Below are positions 32,844-46,870 of a stretch of DNA of 64,000 nucleotides, piece after piece. Location of the stretch: assembly GCA_964017155.1 (NCBI GenBank), contig OZ024856.1:12861625-12925624 (forward strand). Direction: 5' to 3'. Position numbers and translations under genes: made by a program. The stretch's first letter is position 1. Each line of letters begins with the position of its first letter. A model generated the notes under the pieces. It worked only from the letters and a program-made list of their open reading frames with translations. It was not told where the DNA came from and searched no databases. Source of the DNA: Oasisia sp. SBJ-2009. Its lineage: Eukaryota; Annelida; Polychaeta; Sabellida; Siboglinidae.

Positions 32844-34739
32844 ATGAACAACGAAGCTGTTGAGAAACCTTACAAATGTGATATTTGTGGAGCACAGTTC
32901 TCAAGCAAAGGTGATTTGAAGACACATTTCCGCATCCACTCTGGGGAGAAACCCTACAAATATAATACCTGTGGTGTACAATTATTATCAGAAAGTATAC
33001 ATTTGAAGAGACATTTCCGTATCCACACTGGGGAGAAACCCTACAAATGTGATACCTGTGGTGCACAGTTCTCGCGGACCAGTAGTTTGAAGATACATGT
33101 CCGTATCCACACTGGGGAGAAACCCTACCAATGTGATACCTGTGGTGCACAGTTCTCACAGATCGGTAGTTTGAAGACACATGTCCGTATCCACACAGGG
33201 GAGAAACCCTACAAATGTGATACCTGTGGTGCACAGTTCTCACAGATCGGTAGTTTGAGGACACATTTTCGCATCCACACTGGAGAGAAAGCGTACCAAT
33301 GTGATACCTGTGGTGCACAGTTCTCAGAAAGTGGACATTTGAAGACACATTTCCGCATCCACACTGGGGACAAACCCTACAAATGTGATACCTGTGGGGC
33401 ACAGTTCTCACATAACGGTAGTTTGAAGACACACGTCCGTATCCATATTGAGGGGAAACAGTACAAGTGTGATACCTGTGGTGCACAGTTCTCACAGAGC
33501 AGTAATTTGAAGACACATGTCCGTATCCACACAGGGGAGAAACCCTACAAATGTGATACCTGTGGTGCACAGTTCTCACGGAGTGGTAGTTTGAAGACAC
33601 ACATCCGCGTCCACACTGGGGAGAAACCGTACAAATGTGATACCTGTGGTGCACAGTTCTCACAGACCGGTCATTTGAAGACTCATGTCCGTATCCACAC
33701 TGGGAAAAAAACCTACAAATGTGATAAGTGTTATTCACAATTCTCAGAAAAATATCAACTGAAGACACATGTCTGTATCCACACTGAGGAGAAACCCTAC
33801 AAATGTGATACGTGTGATTCACAATTCTCAACAAGTGGCAGTTTGAAGACACATGTCCATATCCACACTGGGGAAAAACCCTACAAATGTAATACCTGTG
33901 GTGTACAATTATTATCAGAAAGTATACATTTGAAGAGACATTTCCGTATCCACATTGGGGAGAAACCCTACAAATGTGATACCTGTGGTGCACAGTTCTC
34001 ACGGACCAGTAGTTTGAAGACACATGTCCGTATCCACACTGGGGAGAAACCCTACCAATGTGATACCTGTGGTGCACAGTTCTCACAGATCGGTAGTTTG
34101 AAAACACATTTTCGCATCCACACTGGAGAGAAAGCGTACCAATGTGATACCTGTGGTGCACAGTTCTCAGAAAGTGGACATTTGAAGACACATTTCCGCA
34201 TCCACACTGGGGACAAACCCTACAAATGTGATACCTGTGGTGCACAGTTCTCACATAACGGTAGTTTGAAGACACACGTCCGTATCCATATTGAGGGGAA
34301 ACAGTACAAGTGTGATACCTGTGGTGCACAGTTCTCACAGAGCAGTAATTTGAAGACACATGTCCGTATCCACACAGGGGAGAAACCCTACAAATGTGAT
34401 ACCTGTGGTGCACAGTTCTCACGGAGCGGTAGTTTGAAGACACACATCCGCGTCCACACTGGGGAGAAACCGTACAAATGTGATACCTGTGGTGCACAGT
34501 TCTCACAGAGCGGTCATTTGAAGACTCATGTCCGTATCCACACTGGAAAAAAACCCTACAAATGTGATAAATGTTATTCACAATTCTCAAAAAAATATCA
34601 ACTGACGACACATGTCTGTATCCACGCTGAGGAGAAACCCTACAAATGTGATACGTGTGATTCACAATTCTCAACAAGTGACAATCTGGAGACACATCTC
34701 CGTATCCACACTGGGGAGAAGCCCTTCAAAGACACGTAA
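32844..34739 (+). CDS. Poly-C2H2 zinc-finger protein B (22 fingers)
   Basis: 631 residues from ATG 32844 (MNNEAVEKPYKC), paralogue of the gene at 5498 and again only fingers. Finger 2 has Tyr for the first Cys (KYNTC), so it probably cannot bind zinc; its duplicate, finger 13, keeps Cys. Fingers 2 and 13 both carry one extra residue before the His (QLLSESIHLKRH). Fingers 2-12 and 13-22 are two copies of one segment (2/13, 3/14, 4 or 5/15, 6/16 through 12/22), differing mainly by loss of one finger, so the array almost doubled by one internal duplication. First and last fingers and the KPFKDT end match gene A, while the middle differs. The leader has the E-box minisatellite and a conserved acceptor. 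No effector domain. Confidence 0.85.
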   Translation: MNNEAVEKPYKCDICGAQFSSKGDLKTHFRIHSGEKPYKYNTCGVQLLSESIHLKRHFRIHTGEKPYKCDTCGAQFSRTSSLKIHVRIHTGEKPYQCDTCGAQFSQIGSLKTHVRIHTGEKPYKCDTCGAQFSQIGSLRTHFRIHTGEKAYQCDTCGAQFSESGHLKTHFRIHTGDKPYKCDTCGAQFSHNGSLKTHVRIHIEGKQYKCDTCGAQFSQSSNLKTHVRIHTGEKPYKCDTCGAQFSRSGSLKTHIRVHTGEKPYKCDTCGAQFSQTGHLKTHVRIHTGKKTYKCDKCYSQFSEKYQLKTHVCIHTEEKPYKCDTCDSQFSTSGSLKTHVHIHTGEKPYKCNTCGVQLLSESIHLKRHFRIHIGEKPYKCDTCGAQFSRTSSLKTHVRIHTGEKPYQCDTCGAQFSQIGSLKTHFRIHTGEKAYQCDTCGAQFSESGHLKTHFRIHTGDKPYKCDTCGAQFSHNGSLKTHVRIHIEGKQYKCDTCGAQFSQSSNLKTHVRIHTGEKPYKCDTCGAQFSRSGSLKTHIRVHTGEKPYKCDTCGAQFSQSGHLKTHVRIHTGKKPYKCDKCYSQFSKKYQLTTHVCIHAEEKPYKCDTCDSQFSTSDNLETHLRIHTGEKPFKDT

Positions 34740-35688
34740 CATAGTGGCAAGCGGCTGTCACAGAAGCTACAGAGATAGATCTGTGTGACATCTACACTCC
34801 ACAGAGACCACAATATATGAATTGTTCTGGTGATCTAGTTAAGCAATTACTAATAATGATGTATTGTGTTGTGTTGACTTCACGTTGCCAACGTTGTAAA
34901 TGCAAACTGTCTGGTCGGACTCGCTAGGCTGTTCACACGGGATAGACACTAGCTGAGTGGAAACGTATCGCAACTTTACTAACTTATAACTGTATAAGTT
35001 AAAATACAGCGTGAACTAGTAATTTATGATGTGATATAGCAATGCCGAAATATTGTCGCTTTAATAAGTTACGTAACTTCTATTGCGCCTAGATTTTTCG
35101 AAGCCAAGCTCAAAGGCGCATCAATACAAGCGGGATGATCGATCTCAGAGTCAATAAACAACACCTCTTGTCTTCAGGTTGGTTGATATGCCAGGGAGCT
35201 ATGGTGGATAGGCAAGGTTGTACAGGTATGTCTTTAAATGACAGCAACATTTAGGAATATTTTCGACTGATATAACACTAGAAGGAAGCTTACCGAAGAA
35301 ACGAAGCCGGTTTTATAAATAATACATTGTATTACAATTGCCACTTGTGCAAAACAAATGATATAACACAGTTAATAAAATCCCATGTCCATAAAATGTT
35401 CAGATACAACGATCAGAATGTGAAAACGTGTCATAGTTAAACTCCACAAAAGTCCCTTTCATCGTAGCCGTCATAGAATGCCTTGGCTACGTTGGGGAAA
35501 GGAACGGCACGGCGGCGCCATTTCACGTATCCATAACGTTGGCAACATCGGTGTGCACCAGAAGATCAGCATTAAATATGATGAAATAAGTCCTTTCACA
35601 GTTAATATAATCCTTTGTCATCACTATTGTAGTATTGTCGCTGTCAAAGAACGCTGTCGCGAATGACATGACGGAGTCGTTCAGTACG
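34740..35688. other. 3' flank of zinc-finger gene B, then unannotated DNA
   Basis: Aligns with 7388-7935 up to about 35290, including AATAAA at 35153-35158. Bases 35290-35688 show nothing recognisable. A small ORF at 35478-35666 has no support. Confidence 0.45.
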
Positions 35689-38600
35689 TATGGAACGATA
35701 TTAGGGCCATAATTCAACATGTCATATTATTGCAGATAATCTGCAATAATACGACGTCAGGCATAATGAAGACAGGCATAATACGAATTCAGGCATAATA
35801 CGAAGTCAAGCATAATGCAAGCAAGCACAATACGAGCAAGAATGCGAGCAAGAATGCCAGCTTGCATAATGCGAGATAGAATGCAAGCGAGTATAATACG
35901 ACTTGGCATAATCAGCACTCGCTAAGTTTGTGCTGCCATCTAGCGGACTACGCCAACCTGAAAATTGAAAATACTGAAGTATCCCTTACATTAACAAATG
36001 TTTTGGCTCAGGCTATTCACCCGCGAGCTGCTCGCTAAGTAACGTCAAGTCGAACTGTTATTTTGTTGTTTGTAATGCGCCTTATTTATCCTCTGGAACA
36101 ATTCTTAATATGATATGAGGCAGAAAGTGAGTTTGGGCAGAAACCTAGCATTTAAATTATAATGATAGAGCATAATTAATGTATGTAATCAGCTTAATAA
36201 TACATTTTCCGTTAATTATGTCATTTATGATTTTTTATGAGTAGTTACGTAAAAAAATTTATACAAATAAGGCAATATTAATTTTGTGTGAAAATACATG
36301 TGATAATTAAACATGTTCTTTTGTTTCTCTTAGGCATACTACTTGACCATATCTTTCACATATCAACGTACAATGTCTGCAATTACGTGCATGTCATCAC
36401 ACGTACGATGTCTTCCGTTACATAGTGTGACATTTGCTAATAAATGAAACCTGCCGCAAGGCGCAACATCACATCGATTGTCATGCGTCGTTTACTGTCA
36501 CTGTCAATCCGGTTTTAAAAGTGGGGGTACGGGTGACCAATTTATATACACATATGTATGCATATGCACGGGCGCCGATTGGTGGGGGACGGGGAGGACG
36601 CGTCCTCCCACTTTTCAGGGTGGGGGACAGCATAGGAATTGTCCCCCCCCCCACACTTTTCAGTTCAAATAATTGATAAATAAATAAACTCCTCTCTCTT
36701 AAAAGCCGCTACATAGGACTAGCTAGACAATAAACTCGCGATATGAAGTTCAGCAAAGTTATTTATCGCAAATTAACACGATGCAAACAAGTTTTGAGGC
36801 ATGTTTTGCTATTAGTGCGCCATAATCCGTGACAGTAGTCATCACAGGAGAGTCATCGAACAGCCCGTGGCTTTGTTATTTCGCTGACATTGATGATTTA
36901 AAATTTGTCGCGCAGAAAGGCCAATCGGAAAGTTTATAACTACCGGGAAAATGTAAGCCGCTGCCGGGCTCTATCAGTTTGCAACCTTGTGTTGATAATA
37001 TTAATAGGATCTAGCTATCAAGCACATTTAAAATGATGAAATTTGTGTTGCACGAAGCATGAGCCTCGATCAGTGGGGGACGAGGGGGATGCTGACCACC
37101 CTACGGCCTGAGGGGGCCAGCATAGGAAATGTCCTCATACTTTTTCAGTTCATAACTCAGGCGACCAGGCTGCAACCCAAGGGTTGACAGGGCAAACACA
37201 AATTTATAATCTATTATGTGTTTGATGGCTATATATAAATACGAGGGTGCAAAATGACGGAGCCCGGCATGATGAATATTTACTGGACTTAGATCAAGTT
37301 GCAGGCTGCTGCCAACCAAGCAATAATTATTTATCTAGTGATTTTCCACTAGTTAGTTGGAAGCTTAGTTCTTATTATTAATTTTACTACTAGACCGATG
37401 TAGATTTTTTAAGAGAGGTGAGTGATCAGTCTTGCTATATGTATGCCTATAAATTTGTTTTATGAACTGAAAAAGTATGAGGACATTTCCTATGCTGGCC
37501 CCTTAGGCCGTCGGGTGGTCAGCATCCCCCTCGTCCCCCACTAATCGACGCCCATGCTGTGCCTGTGTAGCATTTCCCAATCCAACATTTTGACAAAGAA
37601 TTTTTGTATCACTCAAATGGGAATATGTTACACAAACTGCAGGAATCCGCCGCTTCTGCCGTAGGCGATAAGCATCAAGTAGGGGGGGGGGGGGGGGGGG
37701 GTGAAAGTGCAACACAAATGTCATCATTTTAAATGTGCTTGAATGTATTAATAATATCAACACAAGGTTGCAAACTGATAGAGCCCGGCAGCGGCTTACA
37801 TTTCCCCGGTAGTTATAAACTTTCCGATTGGCCTTTCTGCGCGACAAATTTTAAATCATCAATGTCAGCGAAATAACAAAGCCGTTTTGGTATAAATGCC
37901 ACGGGCTGTTCGATGACTCTCCTGTGATGAATACTGTCACGGATTATGGCAAAACATGCCTCAAAACTTGTTTGCATCGTGTTAATTTGCGATAAATAAC
38001 TTTGCTGAACTTCATATCGCTAGTTTATTGTCTAGCTAGTCCTATGTAGCGGCTCTTAAGAGAGAGGAGTGTTGAATCAGGCTATAAGCCTCGCAATTAT
38101 TTGAACTGAAAAGTGGGGGGGGGGACAATTCCTATGCTGTCCCCCACCCTGAAAAGTGGGGGGACGCGTCCCCCCCGTCCCCCATCAATCGACGCCCGTG
38201 CATATGCATACATATGTGTATATAAATTGGTCACCCGTATCCCCACTTTTAAAACCGGATTGACAGTGACAGTAAACGACGCATGACAATCGATGTGATG
38301 TTGCGGTAGGTTTCATTTATTAGCAAATGTCACACTATGTAACGGAAGACATCGTACGTGTGATGACATGCACGTAATTGCAGACATTGTACGTTGATAT
38401 GTGAAAGATATGGTCAAGTAGTATGCCTAAGAGAAACAAAAGAACATGTTTAATTATCACATGTATTTTCACACAAAATTAATATTGCCTTATTTGTATA
38501 ATTTTTTTTACGTAACTACTCATAAAAAATCATAAATGACATAATTAACGGAAAATGTATTATTAAGCTGATTACATACATTAATTATGCTCTATCATTA

Positions 38601-39061
38601 TAATTTAAATGCTAGGTTTCTGCCCAAACTCACTTTCTGCCTCATATCATATTAAGAATTGTTCCAGAGGATAAATAAGGCGCATTACAAACAACAAAAT
38701 AACAGTTCGACTTGACGTTACTTAGCGAGCAGCTCGCGGGTGAATAGCCTGAGCCAAAACAGTTGTTAATGTAAGGGATACTTCAGTATTTTCAATTTTC
38801 AGGTTGGCGTAGTCCGCTAGATGGCAGCACAAACTTAGCGAGTGCTGATTATGCCAAGTCGTATTATGCTCGCTCGCATTCTATCTCGCATTATGCAAGC
38901 TGGCATTCTTGCTCGCATTCTTGCTCGTATTGTGCTTGCTTGCACTTCGTATTATGCCTGAATTCGTATTATGCCTGTCTTCATTATGCCTGACGTCGTA
39001 TTATTGCAGATTATCTGCAATAATATGACATGTTGAATTATGGCCCTAATATCGTTCCATA
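35689..39061. mobile_element. Giant foldback element 1 (3.4-kb inverted repeat)
   Basis: The left arm (35689-about 37150) and right arm (about 37455-39061) are reverse complements along nearly their whole length, around a loop of about 300 bp. Outer ends read TATGGAACGATATTAGGGCC and its complement. Each arm starts with a 25-bp palindrome (ATTATTGCAGATAATCTGC..., 35726-35750) and then a subterminal array of GCATAATACGA-like words. The right arm has about 150 bp not in the left, ending in a run of 20 G (37682-37701). No transposase is seen. The plan matches foldback/long-TIR non-autonomous DNA transposons. Confidence 0.8.
35756..35910. repeat. Subterminal GCATAATACGA array of foldback element 1
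   Basis: About ten short variants of AGGCATAATACGAA(T/G)TCA and GCAAGAATGCGA in tandem. The mirror copy is at 38845-38995. Confidence 0.75.
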
Positions 39062-40800
39062 AGTATGCGTGTAGTGTATCCGTGTCTGAGTCGTTGCCGC
39101 TACCGCTGCCGCACGCGCCGGCAAATAAATATTATGTCATCGTCCTTTGTTGGCATCAATCCCACGCCGTCTGTTTTGTTCTGTCACTAGTTTTAATCTC
39201 AGTTCAAAGAACAATATTCACACGTTTACAAAAGCCAGGCTTCATGCTAATTGTCAAAATAACACCACACTCTAATCACAGCTTCCTAGCCACTGACGAC
39301 CGAGTTAATTGCATTTGCTTTCTGGATCAAGATCCAATGTTAATTGTAACCCCGACTTCCCTGTGCCTGTGCAAACACAGGTGGCTGGTGACCCAATTAA
39401 GGCACGACTGTCTGAGTTAGGTCCGTTCCAACGCTGGCTGCGACGCAAGTTATTACATTGTTACAAGCAGGCAAGGAAGCGTCTTTGAAGTAAACACAGG
39501 CCTGGTTGAGGATGGGTACCGTAGCTTACCCGTTATAGGCGCCAGCATTATGCACGGTTCTACATAAAATCCTATAAAACTAAAACTTCTTAACGTATTT
39601 TAATAATTTTAGCACCATTGAATAGTTAAAATATGTGGCTACATTTTATCCATTGGATGTATGGACATTCTGCCACCCAATTATATTCTGATAGCATGGT
39701 TAAATTCTGGTTATTTTTTTTCCCGTTTTTCTACAAATCCACGTAGTAATATTCCGATTAAAATACATACGGTGTCGTAATTATATAAATGCATTACAAT
39801 AATAAGTGTTTCAGTTATTCATTTATGATCATTATTAGCAAAGTTATAACTTTTATGAAACACATTAAATTGTTTCCAAATTGCGTGCGCTACGGCAGAA
39901 TGACGCACGTAATTAATGGTCTTGGCTCAAAGTCGGGGTGCGGCTTTAATTAAGGGTTTTGCCGATATCAAACAGCGCGGAAGAAATTCGGGATTTAGGT
40001 CAAAAGTCGGGGTGCGGCTTTAATTAGGGGTGCGGCTAGTAATACAGGATTTACCGTATGTAAATGTTTTACTCATAAAAGTTGTTCTCAGACAGTGTGG
40101 TGGAAAATTGCCGAAAGTGTGTTATCTGATATGGAATGACCCAGATATATGTGGGCAGCTTAATGTGATTTCAAATGAATGCGACGCTGTTCAAACATTT
40201 ACTTGGATTTCGATGGTGTTGGTGGGGAAATTGAGAAGAGAGTTATTTCAGAGCAGCTGTTGAAATAAGTGTAAATCTGAGTCATTTCCAGAACAACTGG
40301 CATTGACTTGAAATGATTATTCTCTCCATTATACTCAATGAAAAGATCAGTGAACAGACCTGCATGCATGTCCAGATGTGATCCAGACCGGAAATAACGG
40401 TAACATTCATGCTTAATTCTAGAGCTGGTCTGGAAATACCGTTCAGATGTCTGCTTCTTTCCAGAGCTGCTCTGGAAATTACCTAAGACATTCTTTTAAA
40501 TTGTAGGGTTATTGTGTTTGTAAATGCCATTTGATGTGTATTTAATTGAAATCAAATATGCAACTCTGCAACTGCCAGTTTCAGAATTTTCACATTTTCA
40601 CAAAAGATGTGAACATTATTTTGATAATCTACTTTACAGTTAAAAGACATTTCATTAAAATGCGCAGTGAATTTTATGTTTATTATTTCATGTCTTGATT
40701 ATAAAACAATTATTCACCCACATTTGATTAGTAAGTCAACTTTTGTTGTATTGCACAGACACACAATCAGTACTTACCAGGTAGTTACATTAATAGAGAT
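39062..40800. other. No gene recognised
   Basis: AT-rich. It holds a 27-bp direct repeat around AAGTCGGGGTGCGGCTTTAA (39932 and 40003) and two palindromic CCAGAGCTGCTCTGG-like words (40418-40478). The 126-codon ORF at 39040-39420 begins inside the foldback arm and has no recognisable domain. Confidence 0.4.
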
Positions 40801-40809
40801 AGAGCAAAC

Positions 40810-41420
40810 ACATGTTACAAGTAACAATAGTAATTACCAGTACCACAAAGCCCCTCTAAGATGAGTAATCTATCATCTAACATAGATACATGTCTGGTAT
40901 GTTCACTAACTACGCCTGGTGTTGTTTCAGACAACTGTGACAGAAAAGTGTTCACATCAGAAGTATGTGCAATGAAGTGACAAATCTGCAACAAGTCACG
41001 TCCTGTGCCCCAAGGAAACGTTATCAAACGGCCACGTTTGTGGTTTCGAGAAAAAGAAAAACCGTATGATTGTCGCTCGTGGAACATTCGTAGGATTTCA
41101 TAGCTGAAAATACCAACTCACTCGTGGACGGAAACCAATCAAGCGTGACTAAAATATTCTCTGAATGATGAATCACCTTAGTGTCTAGATGCACCTACAA
41201 TATATTCGTGAGGCTTGTTGAAACATTTAAAAAAGAGATTGAGTGTTAAAGCCTGTATCTGGTCATATACATTATACCAGATGTGAAACAGGTGGTTTAC
41301 ACATGTCGCTGAGTATTATCCAGTCATGTACTAGTAATCTCTCGGTTGTGACACAACGTTATGTGAAGTAGAACGTCGAAGACACAAGTGTGTATCCAAG
41401 CTGTTGCAAAAACCTACATT
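40810..41420. other. 5' block of zinc-finger subfamily 2, copy 1
   Basis: Aligns with 52190-52785, the upstream region of the gene at 53549. Shared words include GTGTTCACATCAGAAGTAT and AACGTTATCAAACGGCCACG. It is likely ancestral 5' UTR or promoter sequence. Confidence 0.5.
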
Positions 41421-42682
41421 ATGTGCAGTGAGTTGAAGCAGGTTAGCCGTAGAAGTGTTTTCAATATGGCTGTTAAATTGGTCACTTATTGTGAAACGAT
41501 TGTAACGTGACACCTGTAGTGCAGTTGTTATGCAATTTTGGTTTATCGCAGCACGTGTACATCCATACTGGTGAAAAACCATACAAATGTGATACGTGTG
41601 GTGCACAATTCTCACAAAATGGTAATATGAAGACACATGTCCGTATCCGCACAGGGGGCAAACCTAACAAATGTGATATCTGTGGTGCACAATTTTAACA
41701 AAATAATGATTTGAACAGACATGTCCGTATCCACACAGGGGATAAACCATACAAATGTGATACCTGTGGTGCAAATTTCTCACGCAGTGATAGTTTGAAG
41801 ACACATCTCCATATCCACACAGGTGAAAAGCCATACAAATGTGTTACCTGTGGAGCACAATTCTCACTAAGCGGTGATTTAAAGAAACATGTCCGTATTC
41901 ACACAGGGGAAAAACCATACAAATGTGATACATGTGGAGCACAATTCTCTGTAATTGGTAGTTTGAAGAAACATATCCGTATACACAAAGGGGAAAAACC
42001 ATACAAATGTGATACCTGTGATGCACAATTCTCACAAAGTAGTAATTTGAAGAAACATGTCCGTATACACACAGGGGAAAAACCATACAAATGTGATACC
42101 TGTGGAGCACAATTCTCCGAAACTGGTAATTTGAAGAATCATGTCCGTATTCACACAGGGGAAAAACCATACAAATGTGATACCTGTGGAGCACAATTCT
42201 CCAAAACTGGTAGTTTGAGGAAACATATCCGTATCCACACAGGGGAAAAACCATACAAATGTGATACATGTGGAGCACAATTCTCCACAACTGGTAATTT
42301 GAAGAATCATGTCCGTATCCACACAGGGGAAAAACCATACAAATGTGATACCTGTGGTGCACAATTCTCCACAACTGGTAATTTGAAGAATCATGTCCGT
42401 ATCCACACAGGGGACAAACCATACAAATGTTATACATGTGGAGCACAATTCACACAAAACGCTCATTTAAAAACCCATGTCCGTATCCACACAGGGGATA
42501 AACCATACAAATGCGATATCTGTGATGCACAATTCTCACAAGGTTCTACTTTGAAATCCCATGTCCGTATACACACAGGGGATAAACCATACAAATGTGA
42601 TATCTGTGATGCACAATTCTCACAAAGTAGTAATTTGAAGAAACACTTTTGTATCCACACGGGGGATAGACCATACAAATAA
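41421..42682 (+). pseudogene. C2H2 zinc-finger pseudogene (subfamily 2, copy 1)
   Basis: About 13 fingers of the [13 protein letters not shown] type. ATG 41421 and the second ATG 41466 correspond to the starts of the gene at 53549, but the frame from them ends at TGA 41508-41510 and is not the finger frame. A second break is an in-frame TAA at 41696 in finger 2, where related fingers have TCA. The array then runs open to TAA at about 42680 and decays: finger remnants continue to about 43000 with stops and indels. No ATG opens the long 41711-42682 segment. Finger 1 also ends in Arg for His (HVRIR). Fingers 9 and 10 are nearly identical (STTGNLKNH), showing local duplication. Read-through or an alternative upstream exon could rescue part of it, but decay is simpler. 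Confidence 0.7.
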
Positions 42683-43225
42683 GATATATTTGGTGCATAA
42701 TTCTCACAAAGTAGTAATTTGAAGAAACGTCCGTATCCTCAGGGGATACAACATAGAAATGTGATGTTTCTGGTGCACAATTCTCACACAGTGGTCATTG
42801 CAGGCCTGTGTCCGTATCCACACTGGGAATAAACAAGAAGAATATGGTATCTGTGGTACATAATTTTGTAAAAAAAAAAGTGGTACTTTGAAGAACTATG
42901 TATGTATGTGGAAAACCTATAAATGTTGTATATGTGGTGCACAAATTCTCATCAAGTTGTAATTTTAAGACACATAGTTGTATCTATTTCACTTTGTTTG
43001 CGTTATTCATAACTGTGGCAGTTTTTTTACCGTTAGAACATATCTTTCTTTAATTGTTACTTAATATACTTCATAAACCAGTGGTGAGATCGGACATCGG
43101 CAGGTACGTTGGATATCTGACGTTGGACATCAAATCTGACGTGGTTGTATGGTAGATACAGGGCTTTTCATGCAGATCAATGTTTTTAATGTTTGAAGCA
43201 GGTTAGCAGTAGAAGTGTTTTCAAA

Positions 43226-44399
<1,174 letters not shown>

Positions 44400-44400
<1 letters not shown>

Positions 44401-45870
44401 TTCACTGTTTTGCATTATTCATTAATGTGGCTGTTTTTTCGTTAGAAAATATCTGTCCTTATTCCTTACATTGCAAGGCTTTTATTTCATAAACCAGTTG
44501 TGAGATCGGACATCCGCATTGTCGTTGGACATAGTCTCAAACCTGACGTGGATGTAGGTTAGATACAGGCACTTTCATGCAGTTCAATGTTTTGCTATGT
44601 ATAATGTCACTTGTTCTGCCCTATATGTGATGTATCGTAACAATAACTTACATATGTAACTTGCCAAAATAATGACTAAGATTGCTCCACTCATCAGTGT
44701 TTATACTTTATTCTGTAATTATAACGCTGTATCTGAAGTGATCAATGTTGTTAAAATTAAATACTGTGTTACATATAAACGATGTGCAAATTATTATGTT
44801 GTTTATTAGTGATGTCTGGCGAACTTGACCAATGAGAACAGGCAGAGCACAATCTAAAAATTCTTTGATGTGCTCTAACATCTAAGGCTGTGAGTGATTA
44901 ATCAAACATAGTTCTAATTAAATTTTAAAATATTCTCAAAATATCTTTAAGCAGACCGAATAAAAACTTGTGTTCATGTATTAACAATGACTTCATTGCT
45001 ATAATCAAGAAAGCAATATTGATCCGGAGAATACTCCCTATAACTATATGACTATGCTTCATATAATTTTATTAAGATCACGTGTACAGAGAAAATATGT
45101 AATATGCAAGTGATGTGTTATTTGTATTTAATTTTTAGGTCTATCATAATATATTGATTGTAGTTGTCACGCTGTCAATGTTGAAAGCGTTTACAGTAAA
45201 TTACTTAGAAAAAGAGATTGTTGATTTCAATATAATTTGTAATAATGATATAACCAAGCTTTATTTGCAATTTTAAACATGCAAATACATTTCATGTTAA
45301 ATAGGAATGTGTTAATGTTGTTGAGTCACGTAATACCTATATATAATGTTCTTTAAAATGATACATTAAAATGTAATTATGATCTACTAAATAAGTAATA
45401 TATCTCAGATGTCTTTTAACATGATAAATTATCTATTTAAAAATGATTTTGTTGAGCTAATAACTAAATATTCCCATTTATTGGCAGCCTTCTATGCCGC
45501 AAATATTCATTATTTATTTCGTTTGTCCATATGTGACACTCGTTAAAGTCGTCTTTATCGGACGCGGTCACGATTAGCGTGAAATTTACAGAAACAAGAC
45601 TATAAACTCGAACTTCTATATCTCTTAAAAGGCACGTGTGAGATTTTTCTGTCTTGACATATGGCGTTATGCACAATGCTTTGCAGTAGCGAAACCCCGA
45701 ACTGGCTTATTGCCAAAGAAGCTCCGGATGTAAGCATAATTATGAGAAGTGCGGAAGTAAGTGTAAATCTGACCATTTTCCAAAGCAGATGTTTGGTCCC
45801 CCGTTCCTAACCCAATTTCCTAATTTTGTTCTCAGATTGGGGGGTATGGCGCCCATGGCTACGCCACTGA
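44400..45870. other. AT-rich intergenic DNA, nothing recognised
   Basis: No supported ORF, repeat array or element boundary. 44490-44590 is the duplicated 3' flank of the zinc-finger pseudogene. Confidence 0.4.
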
Positions 45871-45879
45871 TCGCCTGGT

Positions 45880-46870
45880 TACATAGGTGACTCAACTAAA
45901 CCATTCCCTCCACTAACACTGCCTTCCCAATGATAGAACGCTCACCCGTGGCTCCATCTAGCGGAGTTAGGTTAATCGAGGGATTCGAGGCTGCTTACAA
46001 GCTAGCCTCGGTTACCCAGACTCCGTGAGGTGGCAGCACTTTTAGGCCCCCTCAACTACGCCTGGGACAGTATATATTCTTAAGTTTCTACATCCGGGCA
46101 GCCTTACCCCAGAATAGGGTAGAGACGCTGATTGGCTCTCAGGCCAACTATGAAATAAAAATTTAAATAACGATATAGTTTTACAAGATAATAATATCAT
46201 TTGAAAAGTATTCACCATTGAACTTATAGTAACACAACAGTAAGTAAAAATTCAAATTTACCGTTGTTTATAAAATAAGAATTACGGCAGGATTAACCAG
46301 TATCCGTGAGGTGGCAGCATTGTCTAGCCCGACACGGATAGCATACAAATTAAATAAGGAAACCTTTTGATTAAATAATGCTGTATTATAAAAACTATTA
46401 AAAATTAAACTTATATTAACCCAAAATAAATAGAAATACAAATTTTCAGTTGTTTATAAAAAAAAATATTACGGCAGTGTCCGTGAGGTGGCAGCATTTT
46501 ATAGATCACGCGGATACCAAACAAAAGCCGGCAAATGTCACCAGACTGTCTTCTCGGCGTAGTTCCGCAGCCGACCGACAGTCGGTTAAGCGAGACTACT
46601 TACAAGCGGGTGAGGCGGCCACGCCTCGACACGGAGAGAGGATTTGGGAAGTGGTCAACAAGACGCAAGCTTAGTTACTAATTTGCAACATGTTTCAACT
46701 GCTGTTTTCTCATGTGTTGTTCAAAGTGTGTTTGATGTTGTAAGTAACTACACAAACGCACGTAAGATGAGTGAAGCGTATAAATATGTTTTAAATATTC
46801 GGTTACTGATGCGGGCGATAAATGAGTGTCAAAGTTCATACATTGGCCTAGCCTCGATTAACCAGGTTCC
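45880..46870. repeat. Third copy of the first-exon block, with tandem CCGTGAGGTGGCAGCA units
   Basis: Bases 45885-46000 and 46640-46830 align with 26650-26780 and 860-1055 respectively, including the GTAAGT donor at 46740-46745. Between them CCGTGAGGTGGCAGCA recurs (46026, 46305, 46484, with a fourth at 46869), embedded in about 170- to 280-bp units that also contain GTTGTTTATAAAA and ATTACGGCAG. A related unit stands at 50420-50760, on the far side of foldback element 2. No zinc-finger ORF follows directly. Confidence 0.55.

Noticed and set aside
32306..32851. Minus-strand ORFs up to 181 codons in block B
   Set aside because: Same minisatellite artefact.
32782..34695. 637-codon minus-strand ORF, and similar antisense ORFs at 5487-7313, 41844-42678 and 53727-55257
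   Set aside because: Antisense of the 84-bp zinc-finger unit is stop-free. The peptides (HHRYHICRVSPQCGY) are shadows of the sense repeats.
36434..37847. ORFs in the arms of foldback element 1
   Set aside because: Gly/Pro-rich frames from G- and C-rich arm sequence, present in mirror image in the other arm; no coding signature.
39040..39420. 126-codon ORF on the + strand
   Set aside because: Starts inside the foldback arm without an ATG in a suitable context and shows no motif. Likely chance.
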